Assembly (NCBI GenBank): GCA_928212115.1
Contig: CAKMRJ010005745.1
Location: forward strand, 213,727,431-213,791,430
DNA from: Lactuca virosa
Lineage: Eukaryota > Streptophyta > Magnoliopsida > Asterales > Asteraceae
Length of the DNA: 64,000 nt
Reading direction: 5' to 3'
The notes below the pieces were generated by a model. It was given only the letters and a program-made list of their open reading frames with translations. It made no database searches and was not told the origin of the DNA. The position numbers and the translations under genes were made by a program. Shown one piece after another: positions 22,673 to 34,033 of this stretch (its first letter is position 1; every line of letters starts with the position of its first letter).

Positions 22673-24794
22673 TGTGACATCTCCAAATTTCTCGGCCAGA
22701 AAAGACCGATTTAGCTTACGTTTTTAAATTAAAATCAGAGTAATCTTCCAAAAGATGTTGCAGAATTTGTTCCCAAAACAAAATATGATAAAAATTTATC
22801 AAATCATTTCTTAAAGAAATGTATTTTCATTTTATAACAAAACCTCAGGATGTCATGTTCCGATACAGACCAAAAGCATAAACAATACATTATAAGCCTT
22901 ACAACAAATATTTACATCTACTGGCCTATAATCCAAAAATTCCTCGTCATCATCCAAATTATGCTCTGGGTCCACTACCTGTAATATAGAAAGCTGAGTG
23001 GGTTAGGCTTGGGAGCCTGGTGAGCATATAGGGTTTTCAACCCACAAATAACAATAAATTTATTAATTTCATTATCCAACAATAAGTTTATTAATTTCAT
23101 CAACCAACAATAACCCTGATTACCTGTTCCCGTTATCCTCACTTTACATCCCTAAACACCTATCATAAGGGACCTAGTCTAAGGATTTTCATCGGGGTGA
23201 TAACACTGGTTTAGGGATTTCTCAGCAATTTAATTATGTCAAATAAGGAAACCATGAGGGGGATGGAGTACACTAGCGAACATATAGTTCACCAACACCT
23301 ACAACTTGCGAGTCTGCTAGCGTTCCACTGGACTGTCTAGAAAGGTCCGTGGTCATCATCTATACTCCGCTAGATGACAACAACAACAATAACAACATCA
23401 AGGTCTCTCATCATTTTAACACACACCAACTATTTCATCTACCCATATTTTACCCAACATATTTGTAGATAAAAATACATATACAGTTTAAAACTTGTAT
23501 AAAACATTTATTCAACACCCATCTCAAATAAACAAACAATATAATTATACATAGCACGTATTTTATAGAAAATACTTCATATCTATGTGTAAGATGAAAG
23601 TTACTACAAACTCACCTTATTTAACGATAATCGGTCAGCACTTCGTTTCTTAAAACGATCGTTTCCGATAAAACCAAGATGTTTTCCCAAAAAACGGGCT
23701 TTACGCGGGTAGAGTTTCGGCTCGAAAACTCTTTTTCTCGGGATCTTCGGGCTCTCTGGGGCTTGCTTAAATACGGCAGTCTCGCATGGTAGTTATAGGG
23801 GGAGCCTGGCCTTCGGTACATAGGGCGTTCCTGCGAGGGACGCAGCGCGTTCTGGAGCGTAGGGCGTTCCCTCGTACGTGGCGCGTTCGGTGATACGTGG
23901 CTGTGGATCGGTTTCCGGGCTTCAGACGTTTCAAGATGAGAGATACGTGTCCACTGCATGCGAACGCGGGGCATTCCCTTTCTCAACGCGGGGCGTTCCT
24001 TCGGATAAGCTTCAGGATGTGTGCCTCGAACTTCAAACTTTCACATACGAGCTCCGTTTTCGACGTTCTTTATATCCATGCATAGGTAAGACCGTTCTCT
24101 ACAACTTTTGTTTAGACTTCATCCGCTAATTTTGACTTTATCTTTAAAGTTATATTTTTAATAGGCCGAGACAGGAAAAGTCCGTTAAAAATTCATAACT
24201 TCTTCATCTGATGTCCGTTTTCGTCTATCTTTTTACCGTTACACTACTATCAACGAGATCTTCGATTCTCGTTTAGGTTGTTTCGACTAAAAATCACTCG
24301 ATATATATTTCGAATTCCGGGCTGCATACTGCTAAGCCAAATCTTAGAAAATTCATAACTTCCTCATACGAAGTCAGATTTGGACATTCTTTTTATGCCC
24401 ACTCTCAGTTTAACGTATACTACGATTTTCATTTAGATCGCTAAGGCTAAAAAGCACTTTATCGTAAATTCACTTTTTACGTCATACAACGTCGTGCCGG
24501 TTCTGTTGCAAAACTTCGACATGTCATAACTTCTTCGTTATAACTCGAATTTCCGTATTCTTTATATCTCCGGAATCCTTGTTTCAATCACTACAACTTT
24601 CTTCTTAGATATCGGCTTCATCTAACATTTATTTTCGACGCTTATTTTTATCCTTAACTTATCAAATCATAATAATTAAGTATAAAACACATAATAATCA
24701 AATAATACATATTATTATTTCAAAACAAGTTACAAAGGTTGGTCTAGACTATTACATCATCATTAATGCCTAGCCTAGAAACACGGGCGTTACA
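22673..24794 (-). repeat. G3 5' LTR (2122 bp)
   Basis: It is alignable with the 3' LTR over nearly its whole length, with scattered point differences and a deletion of about 100 bp near 23770. The GGCGTTCC-type words lie at about 23824-24000, upstream of the CTATAACTACC TATA-like site near 23800. Confidence 0.9.
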
Positions 24795-24893
24795 TGAACC
24801 ATCCTTCTTCTTGACGAACAAAGTCGGGGATCCCCACGAAGAACTGCTTGGTATGATGAAATGTTTGCCTAACAGCTCCTCTCAGCTTTAGGA
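24795..24893 (-). pseudogene. G4 reverse transcriptase N-terminal piece
   Basis: About 33 codons on the minus strand correspond to the loop before the catalytic region (original FVKKKDG-like; here FVRQEEGW). The sequence from the protease to this point is missing, so G4 had lost part of pol before or when the neighbouring CACGACAC block arrived. Confidence 0.6.
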
Positions 24894-25296
24894 CACGACA
24901 CAACACGAAAATGTTTTGTATAACACGAAAACGACACGACACAATGTCATTTTTTTTCATTACCACGAAAACGAACCAATTAAAACACGACAACACGACA
25001 CGACACGACAAATATAATATTACATAACTATTAATTTATTTCATTCATACTTAAAGATATATAAGACGACAAAAATGACAAACACGAAAAACACGCAACC
25101 ACATGATTAATCGTGTCAATTTTGTGTCGATTTATGAACACGAACACGACACAACACGACATCGTGTTTTTTAATCTTGACACGAACACGACACGAACAC
25201 GACACGAACACGAATTCGAATTTTGATTTCGTCTCGATTTCGTTTCGTTTCGTTTTGTGTATTTTTGTCGTGTCGTGTCATAAATTGACACCCCTA
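24894..25296. repeat. CACGACAC-rich block
   Basis: About 400 bp are built from ACACGACACG words. It ends in ATTGACACCCCTA, a sequence seen at the edge of a common plant non-autonomous repeat type. The ends are weakly inverted (TAGGGGTGTC right, TTTAGGACAC left). I could not find a clear target duplication. It sits between protease and reverse transcriptase parts of G4. Confidence 0.55.
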
Positions 25297-25401
25297 CTTG
25301 GCAGTGAGTTGAAAAGCACGACCTCGAGCCCTCGGGGGCTCTACCTCATCCTGGCGCCCATTGGTGATGCTCAGTGTGGTTGTCTCCGGGGCCTATGTCA
25401 G
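25297..25401 (-). pseudogene. G4 Gag-protease linker
   Basis: The minus strand encodes SITNGRQDEVEPPRARGRAF, the conserved linker before gypsy protease, and joins the Gag end at 27930 across the solo LTR. Confidence 0.7.
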
Positions 25402-27929
25402 TGTGACATCCCCAAATTCACGGTCGTTTTAAAAATGTTACTTATGCTTATTTGAAAACCAGAGTATTCATTTTAAAGAATAATATTGCGGAATTTGTTC
25501 CCAGAAAAACATGATAAATTTTTTATCAAAGCATTTCCGAAGAAATGTATTTTATTTTATTAAAACTTTGGGATGTCATCGTTAATACAGAAACATAAGC
25601 ATAAACAAACCTTATATTCATTTACACTACTAATCTACATATACTTTAATCTCTCAGTGTAATGTAGCTTCGTATCGATACCTGTGATACATATAAATTG
25701 AGTGTGCCAGGTTGGGAAACCTGGTGAGTACATAGGGTTTTCAACCCACAATAATAAAATTATTATGTTTCATCAGCACACAATTAACCTAATTACCCAT
25801 CCCCATTATCTTCTTTATTTCTTAAGGATCTACCCTAAGAATCATCTATCATTCACTCATTCATTTCTTAGGATTCTCCTAAGGAATAGGCACAAAGTCC
25901 ATCGTTGCCTATGACACGGCTGCCAATGTTATCTATTAGGTACAACTACCAATATTATCATTTAGGCACAGATGCCAGGATTATGACGTTCTCTATTAGG
26001 TGCAAGTGCCTCTATTATCATTTAGGTGCAGCTGCCACTATTATCATTTAGGTGCAGTTGCCACTATTATCATTTAGGTGCAGCTGCCAGGATTATGATG
26101 TTCTCTATTAGGCGCAACTGCCGATATTATGCTTTAGGCGCAACTGCAAGGATTATGATGTTCTCTATTATGCGCAGCTGCCGATATTATCCTTTAGGCG
26201 CAACTGCTAGGATGTTTACAGTACATCGTAGTTCAAAAACATCTACAGGTTGTGGCGCAGCTGGCAATATTCATCTATATCATCTTTCATCCCTCATCTT
26301 TTATCTACCCATGTTCTACCCAACATATTCGTAGATATAAAATACATATATAGTTTAAATCATTTAAAACATGTATAAATCGTTCATCCAACATAGATAT
26401 CGGGAACACAAATAATATGCACACCTAGCACGTAATTTATATTAAATACTTCATATCTATGTGTAAGATGAAAGTAACTATGCACTCACTTATTAAAGTG
26501 ATGATTCCAAACTCGGGCAGCGCTTCGCTTCTAACGATTCTATTTTCCTTCGACGAAACCTAGTATCATTACCGCCAGATTTTAGTCTAATATTTATCGC
26601 GACTACTTATGAGCGATATTGTTTTATAAGTGTTAAACAATACTTTTCAACTACAATGTACAGATAGAGGCTAAACATGAAACACCGGAGGGCAGGACCA
26701 TTTTGGCATTATAGCAGTTCTAAAATCATACAACCCTATGCGACCCTTCAAATCAGATTCCCCGTACCGTGAGTAGTTAAAAGATATTATAATAACACTT
26801 TGTACATTATATTTTATCATATATTTATTGTTTATAAGTTCATAATAACGATATTGAACTTAAACATAAGCTATATTTGAAGTAGGGTAAGCATATCTCA
26901 CTTACCGGGGGTTTGGCTAGGAACCGGGCTATGTGGGGGCAGAACTTCTGAGCCGAAAGCTCTTCTTCTTGGAGCCTCTTGGCGCTCCGTGGCTTTCCTC
27001 TAGCACTTGGGAGTTACTAGGGCTTTGGGAGAGGTTTAGAGAGAAGTTAGAGAGAGAGAGAGGAGGGTTAAGGTGTGAGGAAAATGGGGTGCTCTCGAAT
27101 CCTATTTATAGGCTAGAAAATGGACCAACTCGCCGAGTTTGAGCCTCCAACTCGCCGAGTTGGTGCCACATGTCACCATCTGGTGGCAAGGCGTGGGGAG
27201 AATGCAATGGTCTAGATTAAGCCACATCACCCCTTTCGCAGCAACACCCTTCCGACTTCTAAATTCCATAACTTTCACATACGAGCTACGTTTTCGACGT
27301 TATTTATATCCACACGTAGGTATTGACAATATCTACAACTCTCCTTTTGACTCTATCGGCTAATTCTTGACCGATTTTAAATTTAACAGTATGAGAAGAT
27401 TACACTGCTAACGACCGTGTAAAATTCATAACTTCTACATACGGACTCCGTTTTAGACTGTCTTTTTATCGTTAAAATCCTATTAATGAGATATTCAATT
27501 CTCATTTAGGTTGTGTCGGCTAAAAATCGCTCGATCTAAAATTCAATTTCCGGGCTGTATACTGCTATGCGAAATCTTATAAAAATCATAACTTCCTCAT
27601 ACGAAATCAGATTTTGACATTCTTTTTATGTACGTTCTCAGTTTAACGTATACTACAAATTTCATTTAGATCTTTAAGGCTAAAAAGTAATTTATCAAAA
27701 AATCACTGTTTAGGATTCCCGGTGTCGTGCTGGTTTTTCCGTAAAACTTCGACGGGTCATAACTTCTTCGTTATAACTCGGATTTCGGCGTTATTTATAT
27801 GTATGAAACCCTAGTGACATATAATATAACTTGGTTAAGATTATTTACTATAAATAATCTTCTATCAAAAAGTCATTTTTTGATGCTTATTGTCTCTAAT
27901 TTGACTAGCCCGAATCTGTGGGCGTTACA
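25402..27929 (-). mobile_element. Gypsy solo LTR (2528 bp)
   Basis: It starts TGTAACGCCCACAG at 27929 and ends GGGGATGTCACA at 25402 on the minus strand. Flanks are GTCAG (25397-25401) and GTCGG (27930-27934), a target duplication with one change. Both ends resemble G3 LTR ends, so it is a related family. TATA box on the minus strand at 27101-27111 (CTATAAATAGG). Palindromes ACTCGCCGAGT sit at 27128-27138 and 27150-27160, directly upstream of it in the LTR sense. Confidence 0.9.
25905..26250 (+). repeat. Tandem array of GCAGCTGCC-containing units
   Basis: The 26-bp unit (TAGGTGCAGCTGCCACTATT plus ATCATT) repeats with variants. In places it alternates with AGGATTATGATGTTCTC to give a unit of about 60 bp. 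At least eight GCARYTGCC words are present. It lies in the transcribed part of the solo LTR. Confidence 0.8.
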
Positions 27930-29004
27930 GTCGGCTTGGCAGCGAGCAATGAACAGTAGACCTTCACATAGCCAACCTGATCACAATGGTAGAAAATCCT
28001 AGTGCTCGGCACTGGGGCCGGCTGGCGATAATCCCTCGCAAAGTTCGCCTCCTTGCCACATTTGTGGCATCCAGCAGATGATCGACAAGAACCCTCATGA
28101 ACCTTGCCGCACTTCCTACAAGTGCGGCCCCTCTGACTCCCAGATCTCACATCAGCAGCCTTGAACCACTTCGCCGTAGGCTGCGACTGCACTGGAGCCT
28201 GCCTCTCTCCCTCGTTTGGAGCTCCAACTCAATCTCCCGCCGCCTAGCGGCCTCCTGTAACTCCATAAGTGTACCATAACGCTGAGTAGACACATATTGG
28301 CGGATGTCCGTCTTGAGCATGTTCAAGTACTGGGTCATATGAGCTTGCTCATAAGCAGCAAAATTAAGGAAAAATAGTGCTCTCTCAGTGAACATCTTGG
28401 TGATCTTAGTCACTGACTCCGTCCCCTGCCTCAGGTCCAGATACTCCTGGGCTAATCTCTCTCTTTCTCAACCAAAGGGACGTATATCGAGCAGAACATA
28501 TCGGAAAACTACTTCCATGATACAAAAACTCTCTGCTCTGGGGTGTATAAACTAGTAACCAGTCTCCACCAATCCTTCGCTCCAGAACGAAGAAGGTTCA
28601 GAGCACACTTGACCTTTTGGTTAGCTGGGCAGGAGTAAGTAAAGAAACATGCCTCAACATCGGACAACCAACTCATGGAAATGATTGGATCATGAACCCC
28701 ATCAAACACCGGGGGTTTCGTATTGTCGAAGTCCTGGTACTGGGAGGCTTTTCCCCCCACCAGTCCCCGCAGCAGTGTCTATCACGATAACGGCTTTAGA
28801 AAGTGCAACATATAGGTCATCAAAGAACACCATCATGGCGGTCTTGATAGCCCTAAACAACTCCAGTATCTGCCCCCGGACAATAGAAACAACCTCAACA
28901 TGAATCATCTCCCTAACCTGATCCTCAGTCTGCCCTAGCCTATCCTGTCCACTCGCTCTTGCTCCTGATCCAGATCCTGACTCAAATCGCTTCGTAACCA
29001 CCAT
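27930..29004 (-). pseudogene. G4 Gag
   Basis: The start at 29004 (MVVTKRFESGSGSG) is preferred over an upstream in-frame codon because the G6 copy starts at the equivalent ATG. Blocks: coiled region to 28702; VFDGVHDPIISMSWLSDVE and KVKCALNLLRSGAKDWWRLV (28700-28560); EYLDLRQGTESVTKITKMFTERALFF (28450-28370); and three zinc-knuckle-like motifs (CRKCGKVHEGSC, CHKCGKEANFARDY, CDQVGYVKVYC; 28110-27945). Several frameshifts separate them. The last two knuckles have lost metal ligands. Confidence 0.82.
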
Positions 29005-29339
29005 ACTGAAAATAAACAAGAAAATATTAGATGAGGCGCATATCATACCATATGATCCATTCCAACAACAAATCCCTAAGGATTGTGACTTTTTGTGCTA
29101 TGTGTACAGGTCCTGTTCTTCCAGTAGTACTGGCCCATACTACCTTCCGCACCTACCCGTATTTGTCTCTAAAGATCATCACAACAACCCTAACATCACA
29201 CACTAGAATATGCATACATCCTATTCTTACTTCCTAGAGAAATTCTAAAGATTCCTCAACTGGCCGGTTGACCCCGCATAACTCATCCATGAAACTTCCA
29301 CCAACCCTACAACACTCGTGTATGCTAATCATACATAAC
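29005..29339 (-). other. G4 5' leader fragment
   Basis: About 330 bp, matching the G6 leader at about 43267-43606 (CATGAAACTTCCACCAACCC in both). It is cut by the G6 insertion at 29345. Confidence 0.7.
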
Positions 29340-29970
29340 ACTGGTGTAACATCCCATTTTCAGAACATAAATTTTTATTTTTATTAGGGTAAAACTTCCC
29401 AATTTATTAATCCATTAATTAATTTAAACCGTTATTCCGAATTACATTTATTAATAGTCAGAGTATTGTAGAAACGCGAAATCTTCAATGTTGCTGATGA
29501 GTGTGTACAGTCCCACCTTCGCCTTCCAACATTAACCGATGATACCTGAAAACATAAACAACTGTCGGGCTATCCTACATGACAAACGACATTAACCATC
29601 AGATTGGAATACCCTAGGCCCAGTCAACCTCCGGGTCCAGTCATCCTCGGGATGGAATACCCCAGGTTGGAATGCCAATATACAACAGGTCCAATCAGCC
29701 ATCGGGCTGGAATACCCATGGTTTGTTGGCCTACCACATCAACCCTGCCGCTCATCCCGAGCCTACGTGCCTACGACTTACAGCCCGCCCGCACCGAGTA
29801 TCTTGGCCTACCAGACAAAGCATGACCGCCTCAACCCAAACCAAACACAATATGGCGACATATAAACAATCAGGATCAAGTATGCACCTAATACAAGCAA
29901 ACAACAATCCTACAACTCACTACTGCTTACTAATCCTGTCATATCATACATTCCCACTACCAGCTAACCC

Positions 29971-30133
29971 CCATAGAATGCATAACCATAAGTAACCAGA
30001 GGTGAGATAGCCACTCGAATAGATTGTCCTACTCTAGAGCCACAACCAAACAAGGAACAGGCAAGAGAGCCTAGACCTAGAGTTCTCAGACTATCCTACA
30101 TGACAAACGACAGTCCCTAAGGGCACTCCATTG
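29971..30133 (-). repeat. Stem-loop module A of G6 (3' LTR)
   Basis: The loop core TGTTCCTTGTTTGGTTGTGG (minus strand) is at 30059-30040, within the full 22-bp core at 30061-30040. Outer arms ATAGAATGC and GCACTCCAT pair with G-T tolerance. The inner arms GATAGCC and GACTATC flank the loop. Confidence 0.65.
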
Positions 30134-30204
30134 ATGATAACCAGCAAGCACATAACATAAAGTTCTACAAGTTATTACCACAAATCAACATACTCAATAC
30201 TAGA

Positions 30205-30350
30205 AGACAGATCTAACAAATCATTACAACATAACAACATACTCGATACCAAAACACAGATCTAACAGATCACTACAGCATAGCAGCGTACTCGATAACA
30301 GAACACAGATCTAACAGATCACTACAGCATAGTAGCATACTCAATATCAA
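30205..30350. repeat. Tandem ~49-bp units in G6 LTR
   Basis: The unit AACAGATCACTACAGCATAG plus CAGCATACTCGATAACAGAACACAGATCT repeats about three times. The same array is in the 5' LTR at about 55915-56060. Confidence 0.8.
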
Positions 30351-30351
30351 C

Positions 30352-30527
30352 TATCCAAGGAATGCATGGCTGTATATACTCAGAGGTGAGATAGTCACCC
30401 AGACAGGTGATCCCACTCTAGAACCACATCCAAACGAGGAACAGGTAAAATATATTGGATCAAGAGTCCTCAGTCTATCCTACATGACTATACATAGTCC
30501 CTAAGGTATCCCTATACTAATAGATAA
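30352..30527 (-). repeat. Stem-loop module B of G6 (3' LTR)
   Basis: Core at 30445-30424 with two changes. Arms: left GATAGTCAC and AGACAGGTGATCC, right GGATCAAGAGTCC, CAGTCTATCC and TGACTAT, complementary with bulges. Confidence 0.65.
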
Positions 30528-31249
30528 CAAAAACTAGTGCGCCGACATTGGTGCCTTTGACCCACGAGTATAGTGAGGTGAAAATCACCTCGATGTGCTT
30601 GTAGATAACCACTGTAACAATGAAGGACTCTACGAGCTTCAACTCACTTCCAAGCACCTACAGGAAGATACTTGAGTCAATACCCGATCACAGTCATAGT
30701 CACTTGCAACAGTGACCACCTCACATGAAAAGACAATTAGGGTTTCACATAAAAGGACGATTAGGGTTAGGTAAGAACACTTAACCCATTAAGGACTTAA
30801 TCACGAAAGGGTATGACTGATTAAGGTCTGACTTAGTCATTCTCCGGCGAATAACAATCCAATCAACAACCCAAAAACGCACCCAATCATTGTCCACATA
30901 GAGCTCCCCGATTCTAGGGTTTTTCAAATAAAATGATAACTAGGGTTAGTGTTCCACACTTAACCCCTAAAGGACATAATCTATTAAGCCCAATATTGCA
31001 TTAAGTTAATTGTAGGGGCATTATTAAGTATTATTTAGAATATAATTAACAGCTTTAAAGCAGGTCCCGACCAACTCTAAAAACTAGGGTTTCTTGACAT
31101 TAGGGTTTTCTAAACCCTAATTAGGGTTTCTAACGCAAATACGTGCCAACTAGGTTCTAGTTTGGGCTTTTAGGTTAATTAGTGTTTAATAATCCGGGCA
31201 CCACCCACTACTCCCCGGGCGGTGATGGCCAATGGTGGTTCACGGTGGT

Positions 31250-31580
31250 AGCCACCACCTCACAGTGGTGGTGGTGGTTAAAATTTTAGGCCAAAATAAT
31301 ATCAAAAGCATTCCAAACATCAATCCAATCATACACATATGCACATAGCCACCAGAGATGGTGGCTAGTGGTGGCAGAACGATGGCAGCCACCACCTCAC
31401 GGTGGTGATGGGTGTTTTCCTTGATTTTTCGGTCAAGGATTGCTCATACAACATCACACCATAATACACACACATATTTACACCATAAAACACACACACA
31501 CACAATCACCTTCCACGGTGGCTGGTGGCGGCTAGAGATGGCAACAGGCGGCAGCCACCATGGTTGGCGGCCATGGTGGT
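31250..31580. repeat. CCACC/GGTGG palindrome cluster
   Basis: Examples: AGCCACCAGAGATGGTGGCT at 31347-31366 (8-bp arms), CACCACCTCACGGTGGTG near 31389-31406, and ACCACCTCACAGTGGTGGT near 31254-31272. Most variants share a CACCACC...GGTGGTG frame. They lie in the LTR half that precedes the transcript modules. Confidence 0.75.
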
Positions 31581-32392
31581 TCTTTTTGATTATCCGGCCA
31601 ATCAAGACACAGACACACACACCAATCACGTGAAATACGAACTTAGCAGCCTCCTTCGGGGTGGAAAACGACGACCGGAGCAGCAGACGGGAGGGCAGTA
31701 CGAGCGGCGGTGGTGACAGCTAGCTGCTGCGGGACAGAAAGAAGGCGAGGGGCAGCCGGAGCAGCACCGACAACTGCCGTGTTGCGGCTGCGGATTGTGA
31801 CAGAAAAGAAGAAGAAAAGAAGGTGGAGGAATGGTGGCAGCGGACGCACTCATGATCGCCAACTCGTTCTCGTCAGAAGGGAAAGCAGCCGTGGCGCTCG
31901 GTGGTTCGGTGTAGCAAAGAACAGAGGTGACAACGATGATTGTTCACAGAAGTAGGTCGACAACGGCTGGGTATAGGGGAAATAAGGCTGGCGGCTAAAA
32001 ATGGTTATAGGGTTAGGGTTTGAGGATGCTTCCTTAAAAATGAAGGAATATGAGAAGGTGGCGGGTCTTTACCTGTCTTTGATTCAACTTATGCCAATTT
32101 TCCATTTTCAGTCCCTCCCTGTCAATTTCTTTTCAAATTAGATCCATAATTTACAAAACAGCCTCCAGCTTTCAGAATTCACTACAATTCAAGTCCTAAT
32201 ATTACAATATAGAACCCAAATTCTAGAATTTATACCATTTATCTCCTTATGGCTAATGCTGATAAATTATTACGAAATTAGGGCTAAAATAAAATAAAAT
32301 ATAAAATACATCTCGGAGTTTTAGGGACTATTATTTATTTATTCACCTATTTTATTTTATTTTATTTATTTTATTTTAAACGAAATGTTACA

Positions 32393-32406
32393 ATTCTCCC
32401 CTAGTT
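32393..32406 (-). other. G6 polypurine tract
   Basis: The minus strand reads AACTAGGGGAGAAT directly before the 3' LTR. GAGGACGAAAT, the usual end of gypsy pol, precedes it and is the only pol trace I see in G6. Confidence 0.8.
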
Positions 32407-33183
32407 AAATTAGATTTCGTCCTCGAAATCAGCTCTCGCTTCTACTTCATGATGTACTTCCCCACAATAACCAAGATGAACGAAAATCCGCATAATTAAT
32501 CGGTCTATGAGCTTCTCGGCCACATGCCGACGCTCTAATCCCGCACCAAAAAAGGGCATCACTACAATGAAAACTAACTAATCTCATGTTGAACTGAACC
32601 ACACTCTTACTTTGCTCCGACAGCCCAACTGAGCTATTCACTATCAACACTGGGGCTCCCGCCGATTAGACGATATCAGACAAGAAAAGTCTCCACCTGA
32701 GCTCCTAACACCTTAGGGTCTAAGCACAAACACTCCCTGTATATGCTATCACAACTAAGACTAATACGAATCAAAGGAAAATCCAATAGCCGTTGATGAT
32801 CTTGTTGTGAAACCAGAAGATTTAGCAGTCGCGCAAAAGTCTGGAATTGAGAAAAATCTGACTGAAAACCGAATCATGGCACCAAGTCTTCCTCCTACGA
32901 GGTTCCACTCTCCCCCACTTGAAATTTTATAGAATCTGAGAACTTCATAGTCCTTCAATACGCAAAGTAACCCAGACTCTATCACTTGATCCCAATCACT
33001 GATATCCTGATACATGGTAGGATCTGAATCCACAGATCATTCATACATTCCAAAACATATATGATCGAGGACAAAGATGATTAATCCATTCATAATAAGA
33101 ATTCAATAAGAATAGAGCTAATAAGATAATTCCATTTAACAAATCATCCAAAATTACAACTGAACCTTGAAACATTAACAAAA
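32407..33183 (-). other. G6 3' untranslated internal part
   Basis: About 780 bp between the Gag remnant and the purine tract. I find no reverse transcriptase, RNase H or integrase motif on either strand. Confidence 0.6.
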
Positions 33184-33801
33184 TTATAGATAAATACAAA
33201 TACTACCACGACAACTAACTAGAAGAACTTCTAAGTCAAATATCGGTCCTCGGGACCACGGCGGTCCGCTGACGACCATTGTGTAACTGCCAAGATAAGG
33301 GCGTAGGATCCAACACCCCACTGAGAAAAGGACAATGAACTCTAATGTGGCCTTCCTGACCGTAATGAAAAAAAACTCGCACACTCAACCCACAGTCTCT
33401 TCCAAAATGACCCTCCTCGCCACATCGGGAACATGCAGTAGATCTGCGCCTCCTTCCAACTGATCCTGAACTCTGGCTGGCAAACTTGAATCGCTTCGCT
33501 GCAGGTTGGGACTAATCTGGAGCCTAACACTACTCCCTCACATGGGTCTGTATCTCAATATCTCGCCTCCTCACGATATCCTGAAGCTCAGCGAGAGAAC
33601 CATAGCGTTAGATGGAAACGAACTGTAGAATATCCATCTTGAGCATGCTCAAATACCAAGTCATCTGAGCCTGCTCTGAAGCATCGAACTCATGATTGAA
33701 CAAGGCCCTCTCAATGAACATCTTGGTAATCTCTGTCACCGAATCGGTCGTCTGTCTCAGATCCAGGTACTCCTGGGCCAGTCTCTCCCTCTCTACCAGG
33801 G
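33184..33801 (-). pseudogene. G6 Gag, C-terminal part
   Basis: From the G5 junction the minus strand reads EYLDLRQTTDSVTEITKMFIERALF, then a linker with RRRDIEIQ, then a zinc knuckle (CSRCGEEGHFGRDC) and a second, shifted one (YGQEGHIRVHC). It is the direct continuation of 43266-42738 across G5. At least two stops are present. Confidence 0.8.
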
Positions 33802-33993
33802 TGTGACAACCCGTAAATTTCTATATTGTAAAGCCATTCAATTCAATCAAAAGTCAGACTTATTCTATTACCTTTTAGCCTTGTTAAGGGTCATTCTAAT
33901 GAGTTCTAAGCCTAGTACATTCAAGGATTGTGTGATAGGATGTGTTAACTAAAGTTCATTGAGTTGCATTCAAGCCGGATACTCCATCACAAG

Positions 33994-34033
33994 GAGTTTA
34001 CGGCTGCAAACTAGAGTTTACGGCCGTAAACTC
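33994..34033. repeat. GAGTTTACGGCCGTAAACTC palindromes
   Basis: A perfect 20-bp palindrome lies at 34014-34033, preceded by an imperfect copy at 33994-34012. Broken copies recur downstream near 34390-34460 and in the 3' LTR at 40555-40594 and 40983. The pair is 20 bp upstream of the TATA-like site. Confidence 0.88.

Larger units (their letters stand above)
14682..24794 (-). mobile_element. G3: complete Ty3-gypsy chromovirus
   Basis: Target duplication TGAAC at 14677-14681 and 24795-24799. The 5' LTR is 24794-22673 and the 3' LTR 17723-14682. The LTRs start TGTAACGCCC and end GATGTCACA on the minus strand. Order: primer site, Gag, zinc knuckles, protease, reverse transcriptase/RNase H, integrase, chromodomain, purine tract. 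The chromodomain and domain order point to the Tekay/Del clade. The insertion splits the reverse transcriptase of G4. Coding lesions are few, but at least two frameshifts make it non-autonomous as written. Confidence 0.93.
14198..29339 (-). mobile_element. G4: old Ty3-gypsy element, split into pieces
   Basis: These minus-strand pieces are collinear once younger insertions are removed: leader 29339-29005, Gag 29004-27930, Gag-protease linker 25401-25297, reverse transcriptase start 24893-24795 and reverse transcriptase core 14681-14198. The interruptions are G6 at 29345, the solo LTR 25402-27929, the CACGACAC block 24894-25296 and G3. The left end is lost at the copia junction near 14197 and the 5' LTR is not found. 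The 5' leader resembles that of G6, so G4 and G6 belong to one family. Confidence 0.82.
29345..32392 (-). repeat. G6 3' LTR (3048 bp)
   Basis: It starts TGTAACATTTCG at 32392 and ends GGGATGTTACA at 29345 on the minus strand. It holds two stem-loop modules (29971-30133, 30352-30527), tandem ~49-bp units near 30205-30350, and a CCACC/GGTGG palindrome cluster at 31250-31580. Open frames over 31400-31955 are composition artefacts of the CGG/CCACC-rich DNA. Confidence 0.88.

Noticed and set aside
24790..25455. Open frames in the CACGACAC region
   Set aside because: Low-complexity translation with no similarity to known proteins.
25905..26250. Regularly spaced repeats that look like a CRISPR array
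   Set aside because: Plant nuclear DNA inside an LTR. The spacers are themselves near-identical, so this is a tandem repeat.
31412..31955. Several open frames rich in Arg, Pro, Gly and Ser
   Set aside because: They arise from CCACC/CGG-rich LTR DNA in several frames at once.
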